DNA from: Actinomycetes bacterium
GTDB taxonomy: Bacteria; Actinomycetota; Acidimicrobiia; Acidimicrobiales; Acidimicrobiaceae
Assembly: GCA_021790495.1 (NCBI GenBank)
Contig: JAJYGZ010000192.1
Location: forward strand, 1 to 8,525
Length of the DNA: 8,525 bases
Reading direction: 5' to 3'
Shown: piece after piece, positions 1 through 6,335 of the stretch
Numbering within the stretch: position 1 is the stretch's first letter
Layout: every line of letters begins with the position of its first letter
The notes under the pieces: generated by a model
What the model was told of the DNA's origin: nothing
What the model saw: only the letters and a program-made list of their open reading frames with translations
The model's database searches: none
Program-made: the position numbers and the translations under genes

Positions 1-286
1 CATCATCTCAGCGCCGTAGCTGCGACCCCATCTCTCGTGCGAACGGGAGCACTTACGCTTCGATCACAAGCAAACCGACGGCCGTCGATTTATCGATTCG
101 AGCCAAGGTGGCACCCGCTTGTAATCCATTCCTAGCCGCTAGATGAGCCATGTCCCCGGCGACTCAATTTGGCTCGGGGTGGATCACATTGTTTCAGCCA
201 CGCCTGGCGTGCAAATTTGGAGTCGAGGCCCACCGTTTTGGCCAAGCCTGCAACTTTCATGCGGTCGGCGATATTTGAACCCAGAA

Positions 287-301
287 GATAGCTATCATGA
301 T
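287..301. promoter_or_regulatory. Overlapping palindromes upstream of the SDR operon
   Basis: GATAGCTATC (287-296) is a perfect 10-bp palindrome and ATCATGAT (294-301) a perfect 8-bp one, sharing three bases. They lie about 150 bases before the SDR start in DNA with no clear gene. They could form a dimeric regulator site. Palindromes this short also arise by chance, so this is a candidate only. Confidence 0.2.
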
Positions 302-302
302 G

Positions 303-377
303 GACGGCCCGAAGTTTACGGTGGCAGCCCACAACTCATTCGCCCGAAGCGGCAACGCCGCGACGGTCCGAAGTTTT
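303..377 (+). repeat. Direct repeat GACGGYCCGAAGTTTW, two copies
   Basis: The copies are at 303-318 and 362-377 and match at 14 of 16 bases, offset by 59 bases. A shorter partial copy (GACGGACCCGA) occurs at about 419-429, just before the ribosome-binding site of the SDR gene. Repeats spaced along an operon leader can be activator or repressor sites. No regulator gene is present in the window to pair with them. Confidence 0.3.
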
Positions 378-430
378 GGCTCTGGGCGGTAACCGCGTGC
401 GAGGCGCCGATTTTGCACGACGGACCCGAC

Positions 431-439
431 AGGAAAGGA
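431..439 (+). promoter_or_regulatory. Ribosome binding site of the SDR gene
   Basis: AGGAAAGGA ends seven bases before the ATG at 447. This is a good purine-rich Shine-Dalgarno at normal spacing and it fixes the start of the first gene of the rightward operon. Confidence 0.7.
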
Positions 440-446
440 CGTAGAG

Positions 447-1208
447 ATGGATCTGCAACTTACCGGTAAGAAAGCCCTCGTGACGGGAGGGACCCGGGGA
501 ATCGGCCGAGCAATTGTCGAAACGCTGCTCCGAGAAGGAGTTGCGGTCGCATTCTGCGCTAGAAACCCAAAGGAGGTGAAGTCGACCGAGGAAGCTCTTG
601 CACACATCGGACCTCGGGTGATCGGCACAGTACTCGATGTTTCTGACGCAGAGGGGATCCTCCACTGGGTCGACGGCACAGCGAGCGAGCTCGGCGGAAT
701 CGACATAGTCGTCAACAACGTCAGCGCACTCGCGATACCGACGAGCGAGGAGAACTGGCAGCTCTCGATAAACGTCGATCTCCTCGGTACGGTACGAGTG
801 TGCAGCGCCGCCCTTCGATACCTTGAAGTTAGCGAGAGCCCTTCGATCGTCAACATCTCGAGCGTTTCGGGCCGAGAAGTCGACTTTGCCGGCGGACCGT
901 ACGGAACGGTGAAGTCTGCCATAATCGCCTATAGCGCCCACCTGGCTTTCGCACACGCCGCTCGCGGCATCCGCGCCAATACAGTGTCGCCCGGAAATAC
1001 CTACTTCCCCGGCGGGGTGTGGGAGAGTATCGAGTCCGGAAACCCCGAGCTATTCAAGATGGCGATGGACCTAAATCCGACTGGGAAAATGGGCGCCACT
1101 CAAGATACCGCGAACGCAGTGGCCTTTTTGGCGAGTCCCGCCGCGGGTCGAATTTCGGGTACCAACCTCGTCGTCGACGGCGCGCTCACGCGTGGAATTC
1201 AGTTCTAG
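447..1208 (+). CDS. SDR family NAD(P)-dependent oxidoreductase
   Basis: This is a 253-residue classical short-chain dehydrogenase/reductase, the usual length for the family. A Rossmann fold binds NAD(P): the TGGTRGIG cofactor loop is at residues 13-20 and NNVSA, which stabilises the central sheet, at 90-94. The catalytic set is Ser139, Tyr152 and Lys156 with standard spacing, followed by SPG at 181-183. The C-terminal VVDGALTRG stretch is also typical. R17 after the TGG turn, as in 3-oxoacyl-ACP-reductase-like members, might favour NADP, but this is weak evidence. The protein should be soluble and cytosolic and interconvert an alcohol and a carbonyl; the substrate cannot be read from sequence. 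It is the first gene of a tight operon, with its stop two bases before the next ATG. A role in processing a hydroxy or oxo intermediate made by its neighbours is inference. Confidence 0.95.
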   Translation: MDLQLTGKKALVTGGTRGIGRAIVETLLREGVAVAFCARNPKEVKSTEEALAHIGPRVIGTVLDVSDAEGILHWVDGTASELGGIDIVVNNVSALAIPTSEENWQLSINVDLLGTVRVCSAALRYLEVSESPSIVNISSVSGREVDFAGGPYGTVKSAIIAYSAHLAFAHAARGIRANTVSPGNTYFPGGVWESIESGNPELFKMAMDLNPTGKMGATQDTANAVAFLASPAAGRISGTNLVVDGALTRGIQF

Positions 1209-1210
1209 GA

Positions 1211-2497
1211 ATGTCTAGCGACAAGACCGTAAGAGCTGGGGTTAGTACAGTTTTTGGGGCGAATGATCCCACCAACCCGAATACCAAGAGACACATTCCA
1301 AAATGGTCGGACGTGTCAGACTTTTTTACCATCAGATCACCGCAATTCAACCGAACTGCGGCTCGCCTCAACACTTGCGCCGACCTGTGGGATCTGAGAA
1401 AGTTGGCGAGAAGAAAGACTCCAAAGGCAGTATTTGACTACGTCGACGGATCAGCGGCTAGCGAAATCACCCTGAAGCGCCAACGCGACGTCTATTCGAA
1501 GGTCGAATTCCAACCAGATGTTCTCGTTGGGATAAGCAAAGTAGACACCTCAACGTCGATTCTCGGCGTCAAAAGCGACTGGCCCTTCGTCTTTGCGCCA
1601 ACAGGGTTTACCCGCCTGATGAACTACCAGGGCGAGATCGCGGTCGCGCGGGTCGCGGCTCGCCACGGCATCCATTACGGCCTTTCGACACTCGGCACGA
1701 CGTCGCCCGAAGAGCTGGCGCGCTCGGTCCCTGCAGGCCGAAAAATGTTTCAGCTCTATGTCTGGCGAGACAGATCATTCTCGATTGATCTCCTCGCGCG
1801 GGTAAAAGAAGCCGGTTATGACACCTTGATCCTGACCGTCGATACCCCCGTCGCCGGGCACCGCCTCCGGGATGTGCGAAACGGATTCGCAATCCCGCCG
1901 CGGCTTACCGTAAAGACATTGGCTGACATGTCAACTCATCCAAGCTGGTGGTTCAACTTGCTCACCACCCCGCCACTTCAATTCGCTACCCTCTCCTCAA
2001 CCGGTGGCACCGTAGCGGACCTCTTGGGCAAGGTCTTCGACCCGCAACTTTCAATGGCTGACGTCGAATGGCTGAGAAGCACATGGGATGGACCGCTGGT
2101 TATAAAAGGGGTTCAAAGCGCCGCAGACGCTGCACGCGTGGCCAAAGAGGGCGTTGACGGAATTCTTCTCTCAAATCACGGGGGACGGCAATTGGATCGC
2201 TCTCCGGTTCCATTGGAACTTCTTGGCCCTGCCCTAGAAGCAGTCGGGGATGCGGCCGAGATCTTCATTGACGGTGGGGTAATGTCTGGCGGCGACATCA
2301 TCGCCGGGTTGTGCCTAGGAGCCCGCGCGGTCTTTGTCGGTCGCGCCTATCTCTACGGACTCATGGCAGGCGGCGAAATGGGCGTAGAGCGGGCGACAAC
2401 ACTTCTCCAACAGCAGATTACCAATCAAATGATCCTGATGGGCGTTTCTGAAATAGCCCAGCTGAATCCGGGGCGGCTTCGCATCCGCCCGAGTTGA
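1211..2497 (+). CDS. FMN-dependent L-2-hydroxyacid (L-lactate type) dehydrogenase
   Basis: This 428-residue enzyme belongs to the FMN-dependent alpha-hydroxyacid dehydrogenase family (LldD, glycolate oxidase, mandelate dehydrogenase), a TIM barrel that oxidises L-2-hydroxy acids to 2-oxo acids. All key family residues are visible: FDYVDG with Tyr77, PTG (130-132) near the flavin, QLYVW with Tyr183, TVDTPV with Asp211, Lys299 in VIKG, catalytic His323 and substrate-binding Arg326 in SNHGGRQLD, DGG (354-356) and GRAYLYG (377-383) for the phosphate. About 55 extra N-terminal residues precede the core. From memory it most resembles mycobacterial LldD2, including the PTGFTRLM and LLTTPPLQFA regions, but lactate cannot be assumed. 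I chose the ATG at 1211, two bases after the SDR stop, so translation is probably coupled. A longer in-frame reading from 1019 would overlap the SDR gene for almost 200 bases and is not credible. Confidence 0.95.
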   Translation: MSSDKTVRAGVSTVFGANDPTNPNTKRHIPKWSDVSDFFTIRSPQFNRTAARLNTCADLWDLRKLARRKTPKAVFDYVDGSAASEITLKRQRDVYSKVEFQPDVLVGISKVDTSTSILGVKSDWPFVFAPTGFTRLMNYQGEIAVARVAARHGIHYGLSTLGTTSPEELARSVPAGRKMFQLYVWRDRSFSIDLLARVKEAGYDTLILTVDTPVAGHRLRDVRNGFAIPPRLTVKTLADMSTHPSWWFNLLTTPPLQFATLSSTGGTVADLLGKVFDPQLSMADVEWLRSTWDGPLVIKGVQSAADAARVAKEGVDGILLSNHGGRQLDRSPVPLELLGPALEAVGDAAEIFIDGGVMSGGDIIAGLCLGARAVFVGRAYLYGLMAGGEMGVERATTLLQQQITNQMILMGVSEIAQLNPGRLRIRPS

Positions 2498-2535
2498 CCG
2501 TTGCATGGAATCAGCATCGACAAATCCAAAACGAT

Positions 2536-2540
2536 AGGAG
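2536..2540 (+). promoter_or_regulatory. Ribosome binding site choosing the amidase start
   Basis: AGGAG sits five bases before an in-frame GTG at 2546. The earlier TTG at 2501, three bases after the previous stop, has no comparable purine-rich stretch before it. I therefore prefer the GTG as the start. Confidence 0.6.
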
Positions 2541-2545
2541 CCAGG

Positions 2546-3544
2546 GTGGAAAGTGTTGAGTTCCGGCCGACAAAAGAGCAGTTCGTTTACACTTTTGGCG
2601 GCCATGGCCCAGCCATGGCGGTCAAACCCGGGACCTTGATGCAGCTTTGGTCTGAAGATGCCTTCAATCACACGCTTCGCACCACGGCGGACCTCTCGAG
2701 TGAAAAAGTGGATCTGCGATACGTCAACCCGCAAACCGGCCCCTTCTATGTCCAAGGCGCGCAGCCCGGCGATACTTTGGTACTTCACATCGTGGAGCTC
2801 AAACCGGCGCGCGATTGGGGGGTTTCGGCGGCCATGCCATTCTTCGGCGGACTAACATCCACCGATCGGACCGCAACCCTTCAGGATGCCCTCCCGGACA
2901 CCACCTGGATCTACCATCTCGACCGGGCCAAGAACACGGTTGGATTCCAAGCCAGATTCGGTGATTTTACCCTTGAATTGCCGGTCGAGCCGATGCTGGG
3001 AACGGTAGGAGTCGCTCCACCGGCGGGAGAGGTGCGAACCTCTTTGGTGCCAGAGCGCTTCGGCGGAAACATGGACACCCCCGAGATGCGCAGCGGCATA
3101 ACGTGTTACCTCGGGGTCAACGTCGAGGGTGCGCTCTTTTCAATCGGAGATGGCCATTACCGCCAAGGCGAAGGGGAGGCCTGCGGTACCGCGGTGGAAG
3201 GCGCGATGGATACGACGTTAATTGTCGAGTTGATCAAAGGCGGTGGCCCGCTCTGGCCGAGGCTGGAGAGCGACGACTCGATCATGGTCGTCGGCTCTTC
3301 GCGACCGATGGAGGACTCCTGGCGGATCGCGCAATTGGAGATGGTGCGCTGGTTCCAAGAACTCTATGGTCTGCATCAGCTCGACGCTTACCAACTTCTT
3401 TCACAAATCACCAAAGTCCCCGTCGCCAATGTCGTTGACTCGAACTTCAGCGTCGTGGTAAAAGTAGCCAAGGAGCTCTTGCCCAAATCCCCTCCATTTG
3501 GCGGAATCCACGCTGATCTTCGGAGCCGAGTCGCCGCACTTTGA
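2546..3544 (+). CDS. Acetamidase/formamidase family protein
   Basis: This is a member of the FmdA/AmdA family: cytosolic, metal-dependent hydrolases that split short amides such as formamide or acetamide into the acid and ammonia. It has 332 residues from the GTG start, or 347 if the TTG at 2501 is used; both fit the family. Visible landmarks are NPQTGPFYV (61-69), GDTLVLHI (75-82), FGGNMD (172-177) and the strongly conserved SIGDGHYRQGEGEACGTAVE block (199-218), with GDGH and Glu210 in the likely metal and active-site region. I see no signal peptide or membrane segment. It is the third gene of the rightward operon, after two oxidoreductases, so it may release a hydroxy acid from an amide, or simply supply nitrogen. 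Substrate choice within this family is poorly predictable. The C-terminus is followed by decayed DNA, not another gene. Confidence 0.92.
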   Translation: MESVEFRPTKEQFVYTFGGHGPAMAVKPGTLMQLWSEDAFNHTLRTTADLSSEKVDLRYVNPQTGPFYVQGAQPGDTLVLHIVELKPARDWGVSAAMPFFGGLTSTDRTATLQDALPDTTWIYHLDRAKNTVGFQARFGDFTLELPVEPMLGTVGVAPPAGEVRTSLVPERFGGNMDTPEMRSGITCYLGVNVEGALFSIGDGHYRQGEGEACGTAVEGAMDTTLIVELIKGGGPLWPRLESDDSIMVVGSSRPMEDSWRIAQLEMVRWFQELYGLHQLDAYQLLSQITKVPVANVVDSNFSVVVKVAKELLPKSPPFGGIHADLRSRVAAL

Positions 3545-3718
3545 ACCCACTTCGCGCCTGTTTGGCCAAAAGATATTCCAGTGTGTCCCCATTCAGAAGG
3601 CTGCTCAACCTATGGTTCGAGGTAATTCCCGATCAAGGCGAAGATTTCATCGGCAATCTTGACCGCTTTGAACCGCATTGGGTTTTCGTGCCGTCTCTGC
3701 ATCCAGTGCTGTGGCGGA
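3545..3718. other. Gap after the amidase gene, no recognised gene
   Basis: There is no gene I can support. A perfect 10-bp palindrome TTTGGCCAAA (3561-3570) lies 17 bases after the amidase stop; it is too short and lacks a T-run, so it is not a convincing terminator. On the minus strand one frame stays open from about 3727 down to a TAG at 3610 and ends with ADEIFALIGNYLEP, which reads like a natural protein tail. I do not recognise it. It may be part of the same decayed element as the RHS fragment next to it. Confidence 0.4.
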
Positions 3719-4182
3719 CTTTGTAGCCAGGTCGCCATAGGGGTCAAAACTATAGGTCACCGCACCGCTCGGGTGGTGAGGAGCCTGGCGCTGCCGAGCT
3801 GGTCATGGGAACAGTAAGTGGGATTGCCCGAAGCATCGATTTGATCGATGGGGATTCCTCCGGGTCGATAGACGAAGCTGTAGGTGCCATCGCTAAGCAG
3901 GAGCGGGGAGGTGCTCGATTCATCCCAGGCCACCTTGGCTGCGGCGGTACCTTTGGTCTTTGACATGCGCAGCCCGCTGCCGTCGTAGGTATAGGTGGGG
4001 CAGTGGCCGATGTCGCCTGGTGACGCCGCTCGGGCTCACCTGGACCGGAGTGGAGATGCCGGTGGTGGTACCATTGCCGAGCAGGCCCTGGTTGGTCCAG
4101 CTCCACATTCGATGCCGTCGGACTTGGCGGCAATGTGCAGGCCGTCGGCCGCGGCGATATCGGTGGTGGCGTCAGCGCCATA
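3719..4182 (-). pseudogene. Broken RCC1-repeat/RHS (YD-repeat) gene fragment
   Basis: Reading leftward, four pieces of recognisable protein lie in order but in changing frames. Piece one (4182 to about 4111) reads TDIAAADGLHIAAKSDG, the start of an RCC1-like repeat. Piece two (4108 to about 4019) continues that repeat as WSWTNQGLLGNGTTTGISTPVQV after a frame change. Piece three (about 4018 to 3775) is RHS core: TYTYDGSGLRMSKT, then FVYRPGGIPIDQI and HDQLGSARLLTT. Piece four (about 3778 to 3719) is TYSFDPYGDLATK after another frame change. Intact RHS proteins are long secreted or cell-surface polymorphic-toxin shells. Here only a fragment remains, with no start, no signal peptide, no completed core and no toxin tip. 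It abuts the 3' end of the OsmC gene. Sequencing error could explain one shift, but three frame changes between intact genes point to decay. Confidence 0.75.
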
Positions 4183-4193
4183 TCACCCAAGAA

Positions 4194-4682
4194 TCAAGAG
4201 ACCGTTACCCTCGGCGACACCTTCACATCAAAGTTAAGGGAATTCGAGATGAAGCATTTCGAGTGAGCTTCAACGTGAAGAGCCATGGCTAGCTCGGCGT
4301 CCGAGGTGCGGGCCACGATTACCGTCGGATTCAAGACAACCTCGGAAAATGATCCCCCGCGTGACGCGTCCTCGACCATAACGCCCTCAGCGTCGTCGTG
4401 GTAAGACTCGACTACAACACCAGCGTCGGCACATAGGTGAAGGTACCAGAGCTGGTGACATGCCGAAATCGCTCCGACGAGCAGCTCTTCGGGGTTCCAA
4501 CGCGTCACGTCACCATGGAACGCTCGGTCCGCTGAACCTGAGATCGGTTCTTTGAGTGAACCCGAGATCAGATGGTCCCGACCATATGAGGTATAGCTGG
4601 CAGTTCCGCGGCCGTCGTTTCCGGTCCAATCGACGGCGACGCGATATTGGTGTTTCCTCGGGTTCAACGCAAAGTATTCCAA
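4194..4682 (-). CDS. OsmC family peroxiredoxin-like protein
   Basis: This is a 162-residue OsmC/Ohr superfamily protein, cytosolic, normally a homodimer that reduces organic hydroperoxides through two cysteines. The pair is visible as Cys75 in SACHQLWYLHLC and Cys143 in AHSKCFISNS. Glu65/Glu66 in RWNPEELLVGAIS and Arg35 in SYGRDH fit the other conserved active-site positions. The WNPEELLV, CHQLWYLHLC and FISNSLNFDV blocks mark the subgroup usually annotated just as OsmC family. The start is uncertain. A stop lies two codons upstream of the TTG at 4682, so this TTG or the TTG at codon 6 must serve; AGGGA touches the first TTG but is too close for an ideal site. It follows the ThDP enzyme by 72 bases on the same strand, perhaps co-transcribed to remove peroxides made by the flavin enzymes (inference). 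Confidence 0.92.
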   Translation of the reverse strand: MEYFALNPRKHQYRVAVDWTGNDGRGTASYTSYGRDHLISGSLKEPISGSADRAFHGDVTRWNPEELLVGAISACHQLWYLHLCADAGVVVESYHDDAEGVMVEDASRGGSFSEVVLNPTVIVARTSDAELAMALHVEAHSKCFISNSLNFDVKVSPRVTVS

Positions 4683-4717
4683 TCCCTAGTTGGGGCGATC
4701 TTCTCTTCGCTGGCGCA

Positions 4718-4742
4718 TTTGCCTCGTGGCCCCAAAGGCAAG
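4718..4742 (-). other. Small hairpin between the ThDP enzyme and OsmC genes
   Basis: TTGCCT (4719-4724) and AGGCAA (4736-4741) form a six-base perfect stem, extendable by one G-T pair, with an 11-base loop. It lies in the 72-base gap between two co-directional genes. No T-run follows, so it is not a clear terminator; an mRNA-processing or attenuation role is possible. Chance is also possible. Confidence 0.2.
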
Positions 4743-4754
4743 CCGAGCTGCAAG

Positions 4755-6335
4755 CTAGGAAATCCCCTTGGGCAAAAGCGCCTCGATGAGGTGCGGCCCA
4801 GGCTCCCTAAAAGCACGTTCTAGCTGCGCGCAGAGATCCTCGCCGGTTGAAACCGATACAGCATCAACTCCAAATCCCTTGGCAATGGAGGCGAAGTCGA
4901 TTTGCGGCGGAGAAAGAGCCAGCATCGAGCGCGCGAGGGGTCCCCCCGCCTCCGCGCCGACGCGATTGAGTTCGAATTCGAGAATGGCGTAGCTTTGATT
5001 GTTCAGGATCACAGTCGTAACGTCGAGGTTCTCACGGGCTTGGGTCCAAAGCGCCTGGATCGTATACAAGGCGGACCCATCCGCCTGGATGTTCACGACT
5101 TTGCAGTCGGGAGCCGCTACCGCGGCTCCGGTAGCTAGCGGCATTCCCTGACCAATCGCTCCGCCAGTGAGCGTGAGCCAACGATGCCGGGGCGAACCGG
5201 CGGTAGCCGCCGGAGCGCTAACCCCCATGGTGATACTCTCATCGGATACGATCGCGTTTTCGGGCAGCAGCGCTCCAATCGCGGCGACGACGCCAGCGCC
5301 GGTCAAAGGTCCGCGCGGCAACGGTGGCACTACCGAACCCTGGATGGTGGGCTCGGTGGTGGAAACCCCGAGCAGCTCAACAAGGCGCTCCAGGTGCGCC
5401 TCGGCGTCTCCGGTGAGCCCACACATTACCAGCACGTCGGCGTCCGGGGGAGCGTACCGGCTCGGCTTGTTCGGATAAGCGAAAAACGCCACCGGATCTT
5501 TAGCTCCGACAAGGATCAATGTTTTGGTACCCGCCAATTGCATCATCGCGAACTCGCCCAGATAGCCGAGCCGGTCGATCGGCGGGATTCCAGCACCGCG
5601 ATGAAGCACGGCGGGAAAGGTTTCGCATAACAGCTTCGCTCCGAATGCGTTGGCGAGGCGACTAGCCGCGATAAGACCCCGTTCGCTTAGCGCTCCTCCG
5701 CCCAGGAAGAGCGTGCAGGGCACGCCAGAGCGCAACGCCTCGGCGGCCGCTTGCAGACGCGATTCGTCCTCGACATCGGGCTTATCTGGGGGATTGCCAG
5801 GTTGCGATCCATCCAAGACGGACTCGGCATCGATACCGTCTGTCCAGGTGAGATCGGCAGGCACTATGATGGTCGCAATCCCGCACGGGGCCCCAACCGC
5901 GGCGTCAAATGCCGCTTTCACCTCTCCGACCAGTCCGTCGAGCGTTTCGGCGGTCGTGACATATTTCGATACCGCCGACGCGAGTCCCTCGATATCGGCG
6001 CTGAGCGGCGGCTTGAACTCACGGTGATAGGTCGCGTGCTCCCCGACCACGTTCACCATCGGCGTTCGCGCCTTTTTGGCGTTGTGGAGATTGGCGATCC
6101 CATTCCCCAGGCCTGGACCCAGATGCAAAAGAGTCGCAGCGGGTTTTCCCGCTATTCGCGCATATCCGTCGGCGGCCCCTGTCGCGACTCCCTCAAAGAG
6201 TGCGAGAACCGCCCGCATCTCGGGAACTGAGTCCAGGGCGCCAACAAACTGCAGCTCCGAGGTGCCCGGGTTCATGAAGCAGACCTCGACCCCCAGATTC
6301 ACCAGCGTGCGAATTAAGGCTTGGGCACCATTCAT
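4755..6335 (-). CDS. ThDP-dependent enzyme, acetolactate synthase/2-oxoacid decarboxylase-like
   Basis: This 526-residue thiamine-diphosphate enzyme has the usual three-domain order of acetolactate synthase and benzoylformate decarboxylase: N-terminal PYR domain, middle domain (about 190-330) and C-terminal PP domain. Glu48 in LALFEGVATGAADGYAR is the conserved cofactor-activating glutamate, and GPGLGNGI is at 73-80. GGAIGQGMPLATGAA (391-405) opens the cofactor-binding half. The Mg/ThDP motif is ADGS...NN (418-446), with Ala where most members have the first Gly of GDG. Annotation pipelines commonly call such proteins acetolactate synthase large subunit, but no small regulatory subunit or other branched-chain amino acid gene is nearby, so a catabolic decarboxylase or carboligase on a 2-oxo acid is more likely. 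The start is solid: AAAGG (within 6343-6350) precedes the ATG, which overlaps the previous stop as TGATG. Confidence 0.92.
   Translation of the reverse strand: MNGAQALIRTLVNLGVEVCFMNPGTSELQFVGALDSVPEMRAVLALFEGVATGAADGYARIAGKPAATLLHLGPGLGNGIANLHNAKKARTPMVNVVGEHATYHREFKPPLSADIEGLASAVSKYVTTAETLDGLVGEVKAAFDAAVGAPCGIATIIVPADLTWTDGIDAESVLDGSQPGNPPDKPDVEDESRLQAAAEALRSGVPCTLFLGGGALSERGLIAASRLANAFGAKLLCETFPAVLHRGAGIPPIDRLGYLGEFAMMQLAGTKTLILVGAKDPVAFFAYPNKPSRYAPPDADVLVMCGLTGDAEAHLERLVELLGVSTTEPTIQGSVVPPLPRGPLTGAGVVAAIGALLPENAIVSDESITMGVSAPAATAGSPRHRWLTLTGGAIGQGMPLATGAAVAAPDCKVVNIQADGSALYTIQALWTQARENLDVTTVILNNQSYAILEFELNRVGAEAGGPLARSMLALSPPQIDFASIAKGFGVDAVSVSTGEDLCAQLERAFREPGPHLIEALLPKGIS

Larger units (their letters stand above)
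1..446. other. Left-edge region with no convincing gene
   Basis: I find no recognisable gene here. Open frames on both strands are short, lack family motifs, and several simply run into the antisense of the SDR gene. On the minus strand a 32-codon frame (151 down to 53) reads like the tail of an ordinary soluble protein (AHLAARNGLQAGATLARI). A stop lies only a few codons upstream of its ATG, so at most it is a gene remnant. The right half holds a 10-bp palindrome, an overlapping 8-bp palindrome and a 16-bp near-identical direct repeat, listed separately. The promoter of the SDR operon should lie here, but I cannot point to a clear -35/-10 pair. Confidence 0.5.

Noticed and set aside
143..469. 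Plus-strand 108-codon open frame before the SDR gene
   Set aside because: It has no family motif and overlaps the SDR start in another frame; the protein is of irregular composition, and a good ribosome-binding site belongs to the SDR ATG instead.
257..956. Two long minus-strand open frames
   Set aside because: They are largely antisense to the SDR gene, whose motifs and reading frame are unmistakable. They show no domain of their own.
1019..1210. N-terminal extension of the FMN dehydrogenase
   Set aside because: It would overlap the SDR gene by almost 200 bases, and its arginine-rich translation is what the SDR coding sequence gives in the wrong frame.
1211..2497. Mycofactocin-associated MftD assignment for the FMN enzyme
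   Set aside because: MftD belongs to the same family, but no other mycofactocin gene is present here, so the general L-2-hydroxyacid dehydrogenase call is safer.
3561..3570. TTTGGCCAAA palindrome as terminator of the rightward operon
   Set aside because: The palindrome has only five bases per arm, no loop and no T-run after it.
3541..3726. Plus-strand 61-codon open frame after the amidase
   Set aside because: It has no recognisable family and no good start signal, and it lies over the minus-strand remnant region. It is more likely a chance frame.
3960..4292. Plus-strand open frames over the RHS/RCC1 remnant
   Set aside because: The arginine-rich or irregular translations are shadows of minus-strand sequence that clearly reads as RCC1 and RHS repeats.
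4755..6335. Calling the ThDP enzyme a true acetolactate synthase of branched-chain amino acid synthesis
   Set aside because: No small subunit or other branched-chain amino acid gene is nearby, the neighbours are 2-hydroxyacid enzymes, and the cofactor motif is atypical.
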